From NCBI GenBank assembly GCA_013289115.1, contig JABDAQ010000004.1:1-45800 (forward strand): a stretch of DNA of 45,800 nt, given 5' to 3'. This DNA is from Gammaproteobacteria bacterium. GTDB taxonomy: Bacteria; Pseudomonadota; Gammaproteobacteria; Diplorickettsiales; Diplorickettsiaceae. Shown here piece by piece: positions 1 to 8,793 of this stretch. The notes under the pieces were generated by a model. The model made no database searches. It was not told the origin of the DNA and saw nothing but the letters and a program-made list of their open reading frames with translations. Made by a program: the position numbers and the translations under genes. How positions within the stretch are numbered: the stretch's first letter is position 1; the number at the start of each line of letters is the position of its first letter.

Positions 1-1
1 G

Positions 2-502
2 ATAGATAAACTTCCGGCAACATCCAAACCTTCTCATTCCGATGTATCAGGTAAAAAATTAAGCCTTCAAGGAAAAAAGAAATTTAAAAGATGTAGGTAC
101 CGGGATAAAGAAAAAGCGGACATTATTCAGGAATGTTTGACGATTGTAATAGAACAGGGCGGTACAATTGGTACAATGGATGCATTAGCTCAAAAACTCA
201 AACTCAAAAGCAACTCTTCTGTATCTACTAAGGCTCTGAATGCTTTGATGCGGAATTTATCAACATTGCAGCGGTATAAACTATTATGTGAAGTAGATCT
301 TACTCCTCTTATGAACTGGTTTGAATCAATCCAAAATAATGAGGTAATGCAGAAGCAACACAGTCAATTGGCTGACACAAAAAATACTTCGGACGTTGGA
401 ATTCATACAAACACACAGAGTTTTGGTTTCTTCAAAGATCAGAAGGAGCGTTTAGATTTTACAGGTATTTTTACTTTAAAGAGTGATACCAAGTCTTTTT
501 AA
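2..502 (+). CDS. HTH-like modular family protein, C-terminal part (5' end outside window)
   Basis: The reading frame is open to the left edge, so this is the C-terminal part of a longer protein whose start lies outside. It aligns closely with the last ~165 residues of the 535-aa protein at 1475-3082: both have HSDVSGKKLS, then IIQECL/VIQECL, GGTIGT, LMNWFES/LMEWFES, and a tail with IHTNT, FF and FTGIFT. It therefore contains one copy (module C) of the ~70-residue module that defines this family: an ExxxIIxEC helix, an IxTxxxLAxKL helix, and a closing LLxWF helix. DNA similarity to 2600-3060 is also visible by eye, suggesting recent duplication. It is followed 9 nt later by another family member. 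Function is unknown. The module resembles transposase-type helix-turn-helix domains, which is inference only. Confidence 0.75.
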   Translation: MDKLPATSKPSHSDVSGKKLSLQGKKKFKRCRYRDKEKADIIQECLTIVIEQGGTIGTMDALAQKLKLKSNSSVSTKALNALMRNLSTLQRYKLLCEVDLTPLMNWFESIQNNEVMQKQHSQLADTKNTSDVGIHTNTQSFGFFKDQKERLDFTGIFTLKSDTKSF

Positions 503-511
503 TTTAAATCA

Positions 512-850
512 ATGCGTAAAAAAATAATAAGCACAATGAAAGTAAGACAAACATATTCATTGAATGAAAAATTAAAGTTTCTAAAACAATGTGCAGTGAT
601 TATAAAAACTAAGAAACACTATTTATTTACTCAATTGTTTGATGAAGCCAGAGAACATAGAGCCAAAGTATATCCTAAAGCTAAAGAATATCCTTTAGGA
701 ACTGTATGGGGTTGGTGCGAACGGTTAAAAAAGCATAAAGGAGCATTAGGAGAATATCATACTATGAAATCCTTAGCTCCTCTTGTTGAATGGTTATCGT
801 TAAGGACGTCAGATGATTCTGAAGAAAACCGAGTAAAAAAAACTAGATGA
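512..850 (+). CDS. HTH-like modular family protein, N-terminal module (frameshifted from 912-1445)
   Basis: This 112-residue ORF carries a single family module: YSLNEKLKFLKQC, then GTVWGWCERLKKH, then LAPLVEWLSL, matching the EC-helix / W-helix / PLLxW pattern of its neighbours. It ends shortly after an A8 run at 835-842. Removing one A (or a +1 slip) joins it in frame through residues LDEYDSCSYEYDSYS to the ORF at 912-1445, which carries the family's central domain. The two ORFs are therefore most likely halves of one ~310-aa protein: module, acidic linker, central domain, FF tail. It may be a pseudogene, a sequencing error, or a gene expressed through slippage on the A tract. Function is unknown. 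Confidence 0.6.
   Translation: MRKKIISTMKVRQTYSLNEKLKFLKQCAVIIKTKKHYLFTQLFDEAREHRAKVYPKAKEYPLGTVWGWCERLKKHKGALGEYHTMKSLAPLVEWLSLRTSDDSEENRVKKTR
835..842 (+). other. A8 homopolymer at frameshift junction
   Basis: A run of eight A residues lies exactly where the frame of the 512-850 ORF must shift by +1 to continue into the 912-1445 ORF. With one A fewer the codons read V-K-K-L-D-E and continue without a stop to 1445. Long A runs are established sites of replication error and of RNA-polymerase slippage in AT-rich symbiont genomes. Confidence 0.7.
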
Positions 851-890
851 GTATGATAGCTGTAGTTATGAGTATGATAGCTATAGTGTT
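849..890 (+). repeat. 21-nt tandem duplication (2 units) in linker
   Basis: Two adjacent 21-base units, 849-869 and 870-890, share GAGTATGATAGCT at their 5' ends and differ at a few bases after that. In the frame of the downstream ORF they encode two seven-residue copies, EYDSCSY and EYDSYSV. The length is a multiple of three, so the duplication keeps that frame, which supports this stretch having been coding before the frameshift. Confidence 0.8.
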
Positions 891-911
891 GAATCTGCCA
901 TTCTTGAAGAG

Positions 912-1445
912 ATGAAGCATCCTACTGATGATCAACTAAAAATCTACTTAAGACATTATTTAAATAATAAACATACTGATTTTCATCGACACATCCGTTT
1001 TCGCGTAGAAGTCGAAGGGAAAAGGGAGATGATGCTTGCGAGATACTACTTAATAGATTGGATTTTAACGGATCATGTAAAAGAGTATCATACCAGTGAA
1101 GCATGGAAGAATAATTTCACCAAATTTCGATTAAGTTTTAAAAGTCGAGAACACAATATTCTTAAAAAGTATTTAAATCAACTAGAAGCAGGACAGTTTC
1201 AGACGGTAAATAATTTTCTTAATTCAATAGATCTTACTGATAGAAAACTACATGAAGCTTCTACTTCGTGGCTTAACGATGTTATAGATGCGTGTGAGCA
1301 TATAAAAAGTCAGCTTGCTAAATTTTCATGGCGTCCAGAACAGCTTATAGAAAAATCTACGTGGGATGCATCTAAATTTTTTAATTCGTTCCAACTGAAA
1401 ACAATAGATTTTTATGATCACAATAAGCCACCCAATAAACCCTAA
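912..1445 (+). CDS. HTH-like modular family protein, central domain and tail (frameshifted from 512-850)
   Basis: The 177 residues starting at this ATG correspond to the central helical domain of the neighbouring paralogues. The clearest anchor is WLNDVIDACEHIKSQLAKF (about residues 120-138), which lines up with WALSIQAQIQHIKSQL in the 503-aa protein at 10578-12089 and WTQSIQKQIGIIKEL in the 535-aa protein. The open frame extends upstream of the ATG without a stop back into the A8 tract, so the ATG may be only an apparent start. The C-terminus contains DASKFFNSFQ, with FF 20 residues from the end, a tail feature shared by the family. There is no second module after the central domain, so this member is shorter than the others. 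Function is unknown. Confidence 0.6.
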   Translation: MKHPTDDQLKIYLRHYLNNKHTDFHRHIRFRVEVEGKREMMLARYYLIDWILTDHVKEYHTSEAWKNNFTKFRLSFKSREHNILKKYLNQLEAGQFQTVNNFLNSIDLTDRKLHEASTSWLNDVIDACEHIKSQLAKFSWRPEQLIEKSTWDASKFFNSFQLKTIDFYDHNKPPNKP

Positions 1446-1474
1446 AATTAATAAAGGAAACGGCAATAAAGTAT

Positions 1475-3082
1475 ATGAAGAAAGGAGAAAGGCTCAAATA
1501 TCTTAAGATTTGCTCCGCTCTAATACGAGAATGCGATACTCAGGGACGAGCTTGTTTTCCTTCAGTGAGAGCGTTGGCTGAAAAAATTAATATCAAACCC
1601 AAAAGATTATCGTGTTGGATAAAAAAAGAAAGGGATCAATGGCTAAAAAATGAAAAAGACTATAGTGAAATAGCATTAATCCCACTTTTTAAGTTTCTAG
1701 GGAAGCGATTTCGGCCTGGAAAAAAATTAACGCAATATCCGCGAGAACGTAAGCTCGCTATTCTTGATGCCTGCTCGAAAATAGTGCAAGATGAATCATC
1801 GTCTGTTGATTCAATGACTGAATTGGCGAATAAGGTTGAGGTTAAGTTAGTTAATTTGAATCGTTGGGTAGCCAATGAAATATCTGATTGGCAAAAAAAT
1901 CAAGCACAATATGAGTGTGAACACAGAAATTTAATGCCTCTTTTAAAATGGAACATGAGACGCAAATATCCGAAAAAGCGAGTCAGTAATCGGGTTGAAC
2001 AAGGAAATAACTCTCCTAAGAATGAAGATGACGATTCAATGTTTTTTTGGAAAAGTGATCCAGAACGTGGTAAAAATCCCATACGCTATATGGAGCAAGG
2101 GTACAAGCATTTTATTAAGATGTATGGGGAAACAGAGGTAAGCTCATCTTTATTTTCAAGAGAATGGATTATTCATAATTCCTTGCGAGAGGTAACAGCC
2201 GCTAAATTACGTCTTTTTAGTAAGGAAGAACTGTGTAGCATGCTTAAAAATTGCCTCAGTGGTTTAGAAAACATTGCCGGAAAGATAACTTATAAGAATC
2301 TGATAGTTACTAATAAGCTAGATGTTTCAATCCAAAGTTTAATGTATCGAGTACAGGCATTGGTAAAAAATATCAATGAAGTGGAAATATATTGTAAAAA
2401 TTATTCTAATCATCTTCAGGATGTTATTTCATCTCAGAAGAATATTGAGCCCAATCGTGCTGATCTTCATTTCAGAAAAGCCACAATTAAAGCATTGAAA
2501 GCATTGGAGGAGAAGAAAAATCAATTTTTATGGACACAATCTATTCAAAAACAGATCGGGATAATAAAAGAGCTGATAGATAGACTTAAAGAAAGAAACC
2601 TTAAACATTCTGATGTATCGGGTAAAAAATTAAGTCCTCAAGACAGAGAAATTAAAAAAAGAGTGAGACACTCGAATACAGTAAAAGCGAATGTTATTCA
2701 GGAATGTTTGGAAATTGTAGAGAAGCAGGGTGGTACAATAGGTACAGTGGATGAATTAGCTAAAAAACTCGAAAAAAATAGTGTGCCTATTAATACTTTG
2801 CATGGTTTTATGAAGAATTTAGTAACGATAAAGAAGTATAAGCCATTACGTGCAGTGAATATTGATCTGCTTATGGAATGGTTTGAGTCAGTCAAAAATA
2901 AGGCAGCGCAGAAGCAGCGCAGTCAATTGACTGCTCTAAAAAATGCTTCGAACGTTGAAAACGCTAAAATTCATACAAACACAACACAGAAGCTTGTTTT
3001 CTTTAGAGAGGAGGAGCGTTTAAATTTTACAGGCATTTTTACAAATAACGCGTCACTGCCCCTCTTACCAAAAAATAAATAA
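1475..3082 (+). CDS. Multi-module HTH-like family protein, 535 aa
   Basis: This is the most complete member of the family. Module A covers residues ~5-76 (ERLKYLKIC, VRALAEKI, LSCWIKKE, PLFKFL). Module B covers ~90-160 (ERKLAILDAC, MTELANKV, LNRWVANE, LMPLLKW). A central helical domain spans ~218-382, with SREWIIHN at its start and WTQSIQKQI near its end. Module C covers ~403-476 (IQECLEIV, VDELAKKL, LLMEWFES). The tail has LVFFREEERLNFTGIFT. The protein is strongly basic and helical, with no signal peptide or membrane segment. Within each module a short helix, a turn and a helix with an invariant Trp recall homeodomain-like or transposase-type HTH domains, so DNA binding is plausible but unproven. 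The stop is followed immediately by the sua5 ATG. An alternative reading is a structural or secreted effector with helical repeats. Confidence 0.8.
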   Translation: MKKGERLKYLKICSALIRECDTQGRACFPSVRALAEKINIKPKRLSCWIKKERDQWLKNEKDYSEIALIPLFKFLGKRFRPGKKLTQYPRERKLAILDACSKIVQDESSSVDSMTELANKVEVKLVNLNRWVANEISDWQKNQAQYECEHRNLMPLLKWNMRRKYPKKRVSNRVEQGNNSPKNEDDDSMFFWKSDPERGKNPIRYMEQGYKHFIKMYGETEVSSSLFSREWIIHNSLREVTAAKLRLFSKEELCSMLKNCLSGLENIAGKITYKNLIVTNKLDVSIQSLMYRVQALVKNINEVEIYCKNYSNHLQDVISSQKNIEPNRADLHFRKATIKALKALEEKKNQFLWTQSIQKQIGIIKELIDRLKERNLKHSDVSGKKLSPQDREIKKRVRHSNTVKANVIQECLEIVEKQGGTIGTVDELAKKLEKNSVPINTLHGFMKNLVTIKKYKPLRAVNIDLLMEWFESVKNKAAQKQRSQLTALKNASNVENAKIHTNTTQKLVFFREEERLNFTGIFTNNASLPLLPKNK

Positions 3083-4009
3083 ATGATCACACAGATCCAA
3101 ACGGTCGTTCGTCTGTTAAAACAAGGCGGCGTTGTCGCTTTGCCGACAGAAACCGTTTATGCCTTAGCCTGTGATGTACAGAAACTAGAAGCGGTTGCGC
3201 GTATTTTTCGGATTAAAAAACGCAATCACGATCATCCTTTGAGTGTGCTGATACCCAATACAGATGCTTTAAACTATTGGACTAAATCGCTGCCTGATGT
3301 TGGACAGCGTTTGATACAGAATTTTTGGCCTGGACCTTTAACTTTAGTGCTACAACGTGCTGAATCGTCTGCTGCCTGCCTGTTAGGTATGAGTGAAAGC
3401 ATTGCTTTACGTTTGCCTGATCATGCGATCACGCGTGCTATTCTTGATTATTTTCCTTTGGGTTTGGCAGCCCCTTCGGCGAATCGTACGCATCAATTAA
3501 GTCCAACCACGGCAAACCATGTATGTGATTATTTGGGCGCTGAGATTGATTATATTATTGATGCAGGTTCTTGTTCTCTCGGCATTGAATCCACCTTAGT
3601 GGATGTGTGTACGTACCCGCCACGTCTTTTGCGTGAAGCAGCATTGACAAAAATGCAGATTCGTTCCTGTGTTTCCGAAGTGGAGATGACAGCACAAACG
3701 ATGTCTAAAGCATCAGCAATACAGTCGATTCAGCCAAACGATCTAGAAACACAATTAACGCAACTGCTTTCTCATTTAGAAAAAAATAGTTGCATTGCAA
3801 TACTAGCGCGTCGTCCTGTTTTGATCGTACATCCACAATTGTTTTGGATCACTATGCCAGAGTCAGTGAGAGACTATGCACAGCAGTTATACGAGAAACT
3901 CCATGTGTGCTTGCAGAAAAAAATTAGCGCAATCTTCATAGAAGCTTTGCCTGAAGAAGCACAGTGGTCTGGTGTGCGTGCTACGTTACAGAGAATATTG
4001 AGTTTGTAG
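3083..4009 (+). CDS. tsaC: L-threonylcarbamoyladenylate synthase (Sua5/YrdC/YwlC family)
   Basis: It makes threonylcarbamoyl-AMP from threonine, bicarbonate and ATP, the first step of the t6A37 modification of ANN-decoding tRNAs. The YrdC fold is clear in the first ~200 residues: GGVVALPTETVYALACD, the KKRNHDHPLSVLIPN loop, FWPGPLTLVL, SIALRLPDH, APSANRTHQLSPTT and SLGIESTLVDV. At 308 aa it is longer than the E. coli TsaC type (~190 aa) and carries a C-terminal extension in the position of the Sua5 domain. The ATG starts one base after the stop of the preceding HTH-like gene, leaving no promoter space, so transcription is probably read through from upstream. The symbol sua5/tsaC2 would be equally valid. 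Confidence 0.93.
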   Translation: MITQIQTVVRLLKQGGVVALPTETVYALACDVQKLEAVARIFRIKKRNHDHPLSVLIPNTDALNYWTKSLPDVGQRLIQNFWPGPLTLVLQRAESSAACLLGMSESIALRLPDHAITRAILDYFPLGLAAPSANRTHQLSPTTANHVCDYLGAEIDYIIDAGSCSLGIESTLVDVCTYPPRLLREAALTKMQIRSCVSEVEMTAQTMSKASAIQSIQPNDLETQLTQLLSHLEKNSCIAILARRPVLIVHPQLFWITMPESVRDYAQQLYEKLHVCLQKKISAIFIEALPEEAQWSGVRATLQRILSL

Positions 4010-4025
4010 TCATAAAGTCAGCCTG

Positions 4026-4865
4026 TCATCTTTCGTATTGTGGCGGTTCTAATTCTAATTCTGATTCTGATTCTGAATCCATGCGTACATCAGCATAAAA
4101 ATTTGAGAGATTTTGGACATGAACCTCATTCCCATTACATATAATAATTTGTTCTAGTTGTTGATTTGCTGCTTGGTTTTCTAGTTGAAATTGTTCTTCC
4201 ATTGCGTCTAAGTCAACCCCTGGCTCAATTTCACAAATATTTATCATATCATCAAGCTTTCCATAGTTAATTTTTTCGCCTTCTTCAATGGGTAATTGAC
4301 AGTTAGCTTGCAACAATGGAGCTTTAAAGAAAGCTTCAAATACATATTCTGCAGCAGGCGTTATTGTGCTGCTTTGATCTGTTTCCATTTCTGATTCTGA
4401 AGTTCCGTTGTCAAGATTTGCAGGAATTTGATTAAACTCATTGATAACGTTAAAAGGCGCTGCAGGATCGGCACTTAGGAGTGCTATACCTTCATCTTTG
4501 TGTGCATATACCGCACTGAGAAAATTACTAAAAAGAGGCACTTCCTCTATTTGCCCTGTTCTTGATATAGGATCTCCGACTAAATCTATGAGGGTATCCT
4601 CAGTTCCACAGACTAAAAAATGATACGTGTTATTGAATCCCATATCATCCATAACATGAAGATTAACAACATGTAAATTATCTGGATGAATGGCAGTGTA
4701 GCCATACCCATTACCTATCAGACAAGTCCGCACTGCATCGGCATCGCTAAGTAATTCTGGTTCGTATTGGTGCTGTATTAAGAGATTACGAAATTTCTGA
4801 ATCATATCTTGTGTATTTTCGATGAGTCTCAGTGTGGTAGATTCGATTGCTTGTTGCTGTTCCAT
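4026..4865 (-). CDS. Hypothetical acidic protein, paralogue of the 4923-5756 product
   Basis: The family is not recognised. This 279-aa acidic protein clearly shares ancestry with its upstream neighbour: NGYGYTAI versus TGYGYYSI, GDPISR versus GDSANP, FLSAVYAHKDEGIALL versus FLSGIYKYKDDGIVIF, PAAPFNVI versus PEAPFHTI, and TPAAEYVFEAFF versus TPAGKLVFQQHF. It has no signal peptide or membrane helix. The C-terminus is a short acidic repeat (SESESELELE) encoded by a hexamer-rich DNA stretch. The start ATG follows a GAGGG ribosome-binding-like sequence. Being lineage-specific, duplicated and placed among other accessory genes suggests a host-interaction role, but that is inference. Confidence 0.75.
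   Translation of the reverse strand: MEQQQAIESTTLRLIENTQDMIQKFRNLLIQHQYEPELLSDADAVRTCLIGNGYGYTAIHPDNLHVVNLHVMDDMGFNNTYHFLVCGTEDTLIDLVGDPISRTGQIEEVPLFSNFLSAVYAHKDEGIALLSADPAAPFNVINEFNQIPANLDNGTSESEMETDQSSTITPAAEYVFEAFFKAPLLQANCQLPIEEGEKINYGKLDDMINICEIEPGVDLDAMEEQFQLENQAANQQLEQIIICNGNEVHVQNLSNFYADVRMDSESESELELEPPQYER
4047..4080 (-). repeat. Hexameric microsatellite encoding Ser-Glu repeat
   Basis: The plus strand reads a run of near-identical hexamers (TTCTAA/TTCTGA type), giving the alternating Ser-Glu tail SESESELELE of the minus-strand gene. A whole-hexamer gain or loss would keep the frame and change tail length. Confidence 0.6.
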
Positions 4866-4922
4866 ATACCCTCATTGTTATAGTTAATTATTGAAAAAAT
4901 AGCTGCGATAGATCAACGAACT

Positions 4923-5756
4923 CTACAGCGATAGAACAGGAGTGCATTTTTTCTTTTCTTTCTCTTCTTCTGTTTCTTGAACGGTTTTCATTGGTCGTTC
5001 TGGTAGTTCAAGTGCTTTTATTGCGTTCCAAACCTTATCGGGTATAGGTGCTTCATTTGCAGAAATTGTCGTCATCTCTGTGAGTGATTTATAATCGACT
5101 TCCAGCTCCATCCCTGTATCATCTACTCGTAATGGAACTTGAACAGATAATTTTTCTTTAAAGTGTTGTTGAAATACAAGTTTTCCGGCGGGTGTGACTG
5201 GTTCGTGTGTAGTTAACGAATTGAAAACTGCAGCTGTGTGAGCTTTATTTAGATCCACTTCATCCAGTTCCATGTTATCTTCTAGTTCCATTTTATCTGC
5301 GACAAAACTATTTTGGAGACCCGCAGGTAGTGCTTCAAAACCAGTAATAATAGTATGAAAAGGTGCTTCAGGATCAGGATTGAAGATTACTATGCCATCA
5401 TCTTTGTATTTGTATATTCCACTGAGAAAATCACCCAATGATGTGGGATTAGCACTATCACCGATTATATTTTCAATAATTTTTTTATTATTGAAATCAG
5501 ATGTATAAACAAAGAGGGAGTAAGAGGGAGTAATTTTTTTACCAGCATTAATGGCATTAATAGACCAATTAAAAGTACCCAAACATTCATCAGGTATGGA
5601 GTAGTATCCATATCCCGTCGTCGCTAATGCTTTATATATCTCTTCTGGGTCAACTAGATAATGGTCTGAGATTTTTCTCCATTTATCTATGGCGTCTGCC
5701 GTGCTTTGAACAGGTTTAGATTCTTCATTATCAAAAAAAGTAGAGGATCTGAGCAT
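4923..5756 (-). CDS. Hypothetical acidic protein, paralogue of the 4026-4865 product
   Basis: Family unknown, 277 aa. The similarity to its downstream neighbour runs over most of the length, from YGYYSIP (~residue 50) through FLSGIYKYKDDGI, DPEAPFHTII and TPAGKLVFQQHF. A GTG at 5768 in the same frame could be used, but the ATG at 5756 has a GGTGGA sequence about 8 nt upstream and is preferred. The C-terminal ~35 residues are charged (ETEEEKEKKK). There is no membrane segment. The 57-nt gap to the next gene and the shared strand suggest co-transcription from the divergent region before 5887. The pair probably arose by tandem duplication followed by strong divergence. Confidence 0.75.
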   Translation of the reverse strand: MLRSSTFFDNEESKPVQSTADAIDKWRKISDHYLVDPEEIYKALATTGYGYYSIPDECLGTFNWSINAINAGKKITPSYSLFVYTSDFNNKKIIENIIGDSANPTSLGDFLSGIYKYKDDGIVIFNPDPEAPFHTIITGFEALPAGLQNSFVADKMELEDNMELDEVDLNKAHTAAVFNSLTTHEPVTPAGKLVFQQHFKEKLSVQVPLRVDDTGMELEVDYKSLTEMTTISANEAPIPDKVWNAIKALELPERPMKTVQETEEEKEKKKCTPVLSL

Positions 5757-5886
5757 ATAAAATTCCACCGCAGTTTAGAAAAAATTAAATAATCTAAAAT
5801 GAGAAAATGTACTGAATATTTTACGATCATGTTTTATTTAAGTATATTAAATCTTATTCAGACAATAAAAACTAGAGGTATGCGTT

Positions 5887-8790
5887 ATGCCTACTAATAA
5901 TCACAAACCTAAAAAACCGCGCGCTGCTAATACAAAAGCGTTTAAATCCATACAAACGAAAAAAATTCAAGTTTTGCCAGAAAATCATACTGTTGCAGTA
6001 GAAACGATTTTAAAAAGTATTAATGCTCTCTGTTCGACTGTTGATGGGACAAAAGAGAAAATAGCTCATTTACAAGCTGAATTAGTTAAAATGTCTTTGG
6101 AATTTGAGGCGTTTCTGAACAGCGTCAGTCATTTTGCTGGGCAAAAACCTGTGAATCAGGAGAGCTTAAATGAAACGTCTGATTCTAAAATATCAGAATT
6201 AGTAAATAACCTAAAAGAAGTATTAAAAAGGTTGAATGATTTAAGTGAGGAACACAGGGGAAAGGTAATAGGAGCACGCTCAGTCTTGCTAAGTTTGCAA
6301 AAAGAGCACGAAGAGGCAGTGCGTAAACTAATAGAACAATTAGAGCAACAGATTTCTAAATTGGTCGATGTTTTCAAACAGGTCAATGAGAGACCTTCAT
6401 TGATAGCCGATGATCAGAATAGCATTAAAAGATTTATCGAGGATCAAAATCTCGAGGATCTCGATCAATATGAGTTGATGCTTTTAGAAAAAATAGAATT
6501 AGCGACTCATCAGTTTCGTGACGCAGATAAACTTGGAGTTACACTTACGCCTGCTGTGCTGTACGATGCTTTTGAAAAAATGATGATTTCGGATCGGATA
6601 TACCACATTGCAATCGGTACGAAAGATGTTAGGTCTCAATTTGATATAAATTTTTCCCAGCTTGATTTTTGTATTCCAGTGAAAGAAAACGGAAAGATTA
6701 TTAAAGTAGCGCCTAATTTGAAATCCAAGAAAGATAGACTGGCGTTCGGTAAAGCTATGAAAGAGTGGGCTACTGATTCTACTATGGCTCAACGATTCGA
6801 TGAATTTGTCCAGACTTTTGCGAATAATCTTGAAAAGATAAATCTAGAAATAAAACTTCAAAAGATCTTTGATGAAAACAGTGCATTTGAAAAAAAATTG
6901 ATAGCAATGGAATTGTTGCTACCAGGACAAGACGATTTTAAGCCGTCTGAATTACAAGAATACACGGCATTGTTGCCCGAGGAGCCAGGTTATGATCTGG
7001 GTAAGTATATCGCTTTTAGAGAACGTGCTTATGAGCTGGCCGATGAACTTGAAGTGTTTAAACAAAGTGAAATAATACAAGAAATACTGAAAAATGCACA
7101 AGAAGATGAGATAAAAAAAAGAAGCCTACAAGAAAAAGTGAATTACTATCTAATGCTTCCTGGAGAATTTATAGAAATATTTTACGAAGACCTAAAGCTC
7201 AGTAAGGTAAATTGCCAGCTTGCATCGGGTGGTGAGATAGAGTTCGTAAAGATGTTACGTACTATAGTCGATTTTATACAAGGGCCACGTGAGGAAGGGA
7301 CGGAAATATATTCGTACGATTCAACCACTTATCATGGATCAACAATTTTTGTTTCTTTGCTAGAGCAGTTTGCTGGTTTTTTTAAAGGTAAGCTATTTCA
7401 TTACCAGAAAAGCAGTGAGTATCAAAAATATACCAATGAACAGTTTAGGAACTACTTTGATTATGATGGAATTAGATGGTTGAAGGATCTGCTTGTACTT
7501 ATAAACTACCATCTAAAGGGATTAGATAAGTCGGCCCTGGAATTAGAGGAGGAGTCATTTGATGAAAAATTCTGTGAAAAATATCTTAGATGCCTAAGTA
7601 GAAATCTTCATAAATCGCTTCGACTCAATCATAAAAAACAGGCGAAGCTTTTAAAAGGCAATAAAAAAATAAAAGATTTTTTACCTTCCGCTAGTTTTAG
7701 TTTATATATGGCAGCAAAAAAATCTAAAGCTGTTTCACAATCGACTTCATTTCATAGCGTACGATCACCCGGTTATGTAGAGCGTGCTAATACTAGAGTA
7801 ACAAACACACTGCAAAAAATAGCAGAGGACGCAGCATTAAGATCAAGCAAGCAAAAAGATACGATCGAGGATCTACAGGCAGAAGAACGCAAAATAAATA
7901 GCCTTATTAAACGTGTGGAAAATCTGGAGAAAGCTTTTAAATTAAGCGTTAAAGAAGGCGCTGTGCTCAAGATAGTTCTCGATCGACATGCGTTATCTAG
8001 AAAGGAATTTATTAATCGAAATGAGATGCCAAGCGAGGAAAAACTACTAAAAATTTCTAAATCGTCTGCGCATTTACCGGAGTTCATACGCTATATAGAA
8101 GGTTATGGGCACTACGCAAGTCAAGAAGTCGTCCTGCGGTTTCGTAAAATTTTGCTTCATTGTTCAAAAAATTCTGATGTAATAACAGATGAATTGAAAG
8201 CAGAGGTACAAAACATAAGAAGACTTTTTATAGAAGAAAGCCAGTTGATGCTTGTAGATAATATACCTGCCGAAATGAGTAAAGAATTAAAAAAATTGCA
8301 AAAATTATGTCGAAAACTTATTACAGAACATGCAAATATAATACTTGAGAATGAAACATGTGAAGAGCTCCGCAATAACTTAGAAAAATCAGAAAAGTTT
8401 TTCAAACAAACCAGCGAGCTAATGCCTGGATTGGGCAATGTGAATCTGCTTGTGAACGCTTTTGATACTACATTGCGCGAGATTTTAGTTTACGAGCAAT
8501 GGGAAATCGAAGTAAAAGAAATGCTATATAAAAAAAAACTTGAAGATGTTAGAACAAGAAAAGAATGGGTGCTTATGGAGGCAAAAAGAGAGCTAAATAA
8601 GTTAAGAGAATTGCAAGCAAAAAAAGAATCAACCGAAATTTTTATGAATAAAAGCAAAGAAACTAAAGAGCGATTTTTTAAAGATGATAAAGGTCATGAT
8701 TCTGGATATAATTCTTTTCAAAGTACTCCTCATAATAGCGCTGATAGACCATCTGTACCTCCTGTACCTCGCGTTGTTGTTTATGCTTAA
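5887..8790 (+). CDS. Large coiled-coil protein, candidate effector (967 aa)
   Basis: No known family is recognised. The protein begins with a basic segment (KPKKPRAANTKAF) and is then almost entirely charged helix. Strong coiled-coil character is visible around residues 40-165 and again at ~650-920 (for example IEDLQAEERKINSLI and LNKLRELQAKKE). A less repetitive middle (residues ~190-560) may be globular. The last ~45 residues are helix-free and rich in Ser, Pro and Asp, ending PSVPPVPRVVVYA. There is no signal peptide or transmembrane segment. An AGAGG sequence lies shortly upstream of the ATG. It ends 3 nt before the convergent proS stop. Size, helical content and a disordered C-terminus fit Legionella/Coxiella-type translocated effectors, but that is inference. 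Confidence 0.8.
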   Translation: MPTNNHKPKKPRAANTKAFKSIQTKKIQVLPENHTVAVETILKSINALCSTVDGTKEKIAHLQAELVKMSLEFEAFLNSVSHFAGQKPVNQESLNETSDSKISELVNNLKEVLKRLNDLSEEHRGKVIGARSVLLSLQKEHEEAVRKLIEQLEQQISKLVDVFKQVNERPSLIADDQNSIKRFIEDQNLEDLDQYELMLLEKIELATHQFRDADKLGVTLTPAVLYDAFEKMMISDRIYHIAIGTKDVRSQFDINFSQLDFCIPVKENGKIIKVAPNLKSKKDRLAFGKAMKEWATDSTMAQRFDEFVQTFANNLEKINLEIKLQKIFDENSAFEKKLIAMELLLPGQDDFKPSELQEYTALLPEEPGYDLGKYIAFRERAYELADELEVFKQSEIIQEILKNAQEDEIKKRSLQEKVNYYLMLPGEFIEIFYEDLKLSKVNCQLASGGEIEFVKMLRTIVDFIQGPREEGTEIYSYDSTTYHGSTIFVSLLEQFAGFFKGKLFHYQKSSEYQKYTNEQFRNYFDYDGIRWLKDLLVLINYHLKGLDKSALELEEESFDEKFCEKYLRCLSRNLHKSLRLNHKKQAKLLKGNKKIKDFLPSASFSLYMAAKKSKAVSQSTSFHSVRSPGYVERANTRVTNTLQKIAEDAALRSSKQKDTIEDLQAEERKINSLIKRVENLEKAFKLSVKEGAVLKIVLDRHALSRKEFINRNEMPSEEKLLKISKSSAHLPEFIRYIEGYGHYASQEVVLRFRKILLHCSKNSDVITDELKAEVQNIRRLFIEESQLMLVDNIPAEMSKELKKLQKLCRKLITEHANIILENETCEELRNNLEKSEKFFKQTSELMPGLGNVNLLVNAFDTTLREILVYEQWEIEVKEMLYKKKLEDVRTRKEWVLMEAKRELNKLRELQAKKESTEIFMNKSKETKERFFKDDKGHDSGYNSFQSTPHNSADRPSVPPVPRVVVYA

Positions 8791-8793
8791 AAA

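Noticed and set aside
849-890. Possible start of a CRISPR-like repeat array
   Set aside because: Two adjacent units without spacers and in coding frame: a simple tandem duplication.
6156-8438. Several antisense ORFs of 76-104 codons within the 967-aa gene
   Set aside because: Ser/Phe/Leu-rich translations typical of the reverse of Glu/Lys-rich coding sequence, with no start context.
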